A stretch of 64,000 nt of DNA, from positions 5,345,965 through 5,409,964 of the forward strand of contig JBBMNZ010000003.1 of the NCBI GenBank assembly GCA_037954325.1, read 5' to 3'. Shown piece by piece: positions 62,152-64,000 of this stretch. This DNA comes from Fistularia commersonii. Taxonomy: Eukaryota > Chordata > Actinopteri > Syngnathiformes > Fistulariidae. The notes below the pieces were generated by a model. The model did not search any database. It had not been told where the DNA came from and saw only the letters and a list, made by a program, of their open reading frames with translations. Positions within the stretch are counted from its first letter, which is position 1, and each line of letters starts with the position of its first letter. The translations under genes and the position numbers were made by a program.

Positions 62152-64000
62152 GTGAGTGTGCTCGGCCACGAAGCGGACATTAGCGACAAAAGAGGTGTTC
62201 TTCTGTTTGTGCTTTAACCTGTTATTTCAGGACGGGGAAAAAGAAACATCCCGCTTCTCGTTTAAGAGTGGACACATAACAACAACTACGAACACGGTCG
62301 CCCTTCCGCGCCCCTGCCCCGTCTCTCCTGTCAGCTAAGGATATATTGCCCACAAGACGAACAACCTTGTAACCAGCGACATAATACAATAATACATAAT
62401 ACAAACATTTGTACTGTAGCCAATAGAAGTAGCCAGAACACTTACATAATATGAACAAACAACTACAGATCTTTGTCACAGCAATTCATGCCAAAGCTGT
62501 GTCTCTCAAAACCTGTCACTTTTCCAAATGGGGCAAATGATTGCGGCATGTCCGAATGGCCTAAATAGAGCAGGTCAACAAACGCACACCTGCGCACCAC
62601 CGAGGGTTCTGCAGAGTTATTCTTACAGTATAAATCGCTTGCATTAGATGCAGGTACTTTCGCCAATCATCGCCTTTCTATTCAGTTCATGAAATCACCC
62701 TCAGGGCATCTCCCCCCGCTATTCAAATTACAACCCAAAAAATTGAAAACGATTGCCCATTTTGATTGATAGTTTCAAACTTTTGTTTTCTTTCATTGGT
62801 CATCATGTGCCTTAAAAAACCCTTATTTTTCAAATGATGATTCCCAAGAATTGCTAGAGCTAATTTGTATTTTTTCTGTGACATCTTTCATATATCTTCC
62901 AACTTTAATAGTAGAAGTGTTCATGTCTACGACGTGTTCAGGTAAATATATACATGTATAAGTAAGTATATTAGCCTGTTTGTTACAACTGTTGGGTAGG
63001 ACATAAATTTTGTTAAAAATTTTAGCTAATCTTTACAACATGGGACATGCATTACTGTCTATCAGTGCTTGAAGCAGCGTGTATCAGTTTGCAGCAAAGA
63101 GATGAAGCAAAGCAGGAAGCGAGATATCAGACGCTTGCGCTCGCAGCTGTTTTTTACTTTAAAACATACAACCAAACACTCGGTCGTATGTGACATCGCT
63201 TTACCGTTCCTGGAAAAATCAGAAATTGTTTTCGAACTGCAGGGATGAGGTGATTTTGAACATGTTGCCCGTAAACACAGCGGCTCTTCGGATTTGATGC
63301 GTTGCTGAAATACGTTACAAAGAGGATGATTCTACAAAAAAATCGCCAAAGGGTTCATCTCAGGGTGAAAAAAGTCATAAGTAAAAAGACTTTCTCTGTA
63401 GGGATGTTGCACAAAAGCAAAGGGGAGGGGGGGAATCAATACACTTAAAACGGATAAGAATTTATTTAACAACAAAAAGCCTCCTATCCATGATAAAAGC
63501 CCCCCAAAAAGAAATAGAGAGAATTCAAGAGAACATAAAGAGAAAATGATTTAATCAGTGAACCTTAGCAGACAGATCGTACTGCCTCTGCGGAGCTCCT
63601 GGTGGGATATGAAGCCCTTGAAGGAGGAACGCAATGTGAGAAACGGCGTTTGAATCCAGATGTAAGATTGATCTGCTCCGTTCTCAGGTGTGGACAGATG
63701 TGCGTTTACTTTCAATTTTTTGATACTCATTTGATATCGTATTTACATATTTTTTTACATAATTGGAGCAAGAGCTCATGAATGTCACATTTGAAAATGA
63801 CATCGAATACTAATAAGAATGCTAATAATGCTAACAACAAAAATAGCAATAATAATAACAATAATGATAATAATAATAATAATAACAAAATAATGCTACT
63901 ACTACTACTACTAGTACTAATACTAATAATCATAAAATAACAACAATAACAATAATGATGATAGTAACCGAGAACTTTCAATCTTACTGTTGTACAAATG
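62152..64000 (+). other. ecel1 intron 2 (5' part)
   Basis: It starts with the donor gtgagtgtg. No further M13 exon was recognised to the end of the window, so the intron is at least 1.85 kb. It is AT-rich with a trinucleotide-rich end. Confidence 0.7.
63808..63966. repeat. (AAT/AAC/ACT)n trinucleotide-rich tract
   Basis: Interleaved taataa, caacaa and tactac units over about 160 bases. Its minus-strand translation is an artefact rich in L/S. Confidence 0.85.

Noticed and set aside
62152..62217. Extension of the ecel1 frame past residue 286
   Set aside because: The extra 21 residues lie beyond a consensus GTGAGT donor and do not resemble the M13 domain, so they are intronic read-through.
63727..63981. 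84-codon Leu/Ser-rich minus frame
   Set aside because: Produced by the trinucleotide-rich tract; no real protein features.

Overview
This is a window of vertebrate nuclear DNA, most likely from a percomorph-type teleost fish. The evidence is one coding exon interrupted by a canonical splice donor, many tRNA-derived SINEs with a V-SINE-type core, Tc1- and hAT-type DNA transposon relics of fish type, and abundant (TG)n/(CA)n microsatellites and poly-A/T tracts. Genus and species cannot be fixed from the sequence alone.

Only one gene is securely identified: ecel1 (endothelin-converting enzyme-like 1, also called DINE), a neuronal M13/neprilysin-family type II membrane protein, on the + strand at the right end. 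Its first coding exon (61294-62151) encodes the cytoplasmic tail, the transmembrane segment and the start of the M13 N-terminal domain. It ends at an AGG|GTGAGT donor in phase 0. The remaining exons, including the metalloprotease centre, lie to the right of the window. A GC-rich block with a strong donor (about 55262-55450) is the best candidate for a non-coding first exon. It could join an acceptor at 60956 across a 5.5 kb intron that holds a CTCF-like motif and two SINE relics.

The left 55 kb looks like intergenic or regulatory DNA. I found no conserved protein-coding gene there; the open reading frames are short, unconserved in appearance, or run through repeats. It contains about 17 copies or fragments of one SINE family on both strands. 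There are two internally deleted hAT elements with target-site duplications (16655-17420 and 27925-28445). A Tc1-type deletion derivative lies at 41141-41497, an L2-like LINE 3' fragment at about 40190-40712, and a fish repeat in inverted arrangement at 33880-34512 that carries hammerhead-like motifs. Several microsatellite clusters are also present.

Regulatory candidates, all weak without comparative data, are a GC-rich island at 50.39-51.12 kb, a TATA-like box at 45520, homeobox-site-rich stretches near 25.85-26.18 and 37.49-37.60 kb, and the leader of ecel1, which has several upstream ORFs. No CRISPR array, operon, rRNA or intact tRNA gene was seen. I found no convincing previously undescribed system. 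The most unusual item is the inverted repeat with degenerate hammerhead-ribozyme-like cores.
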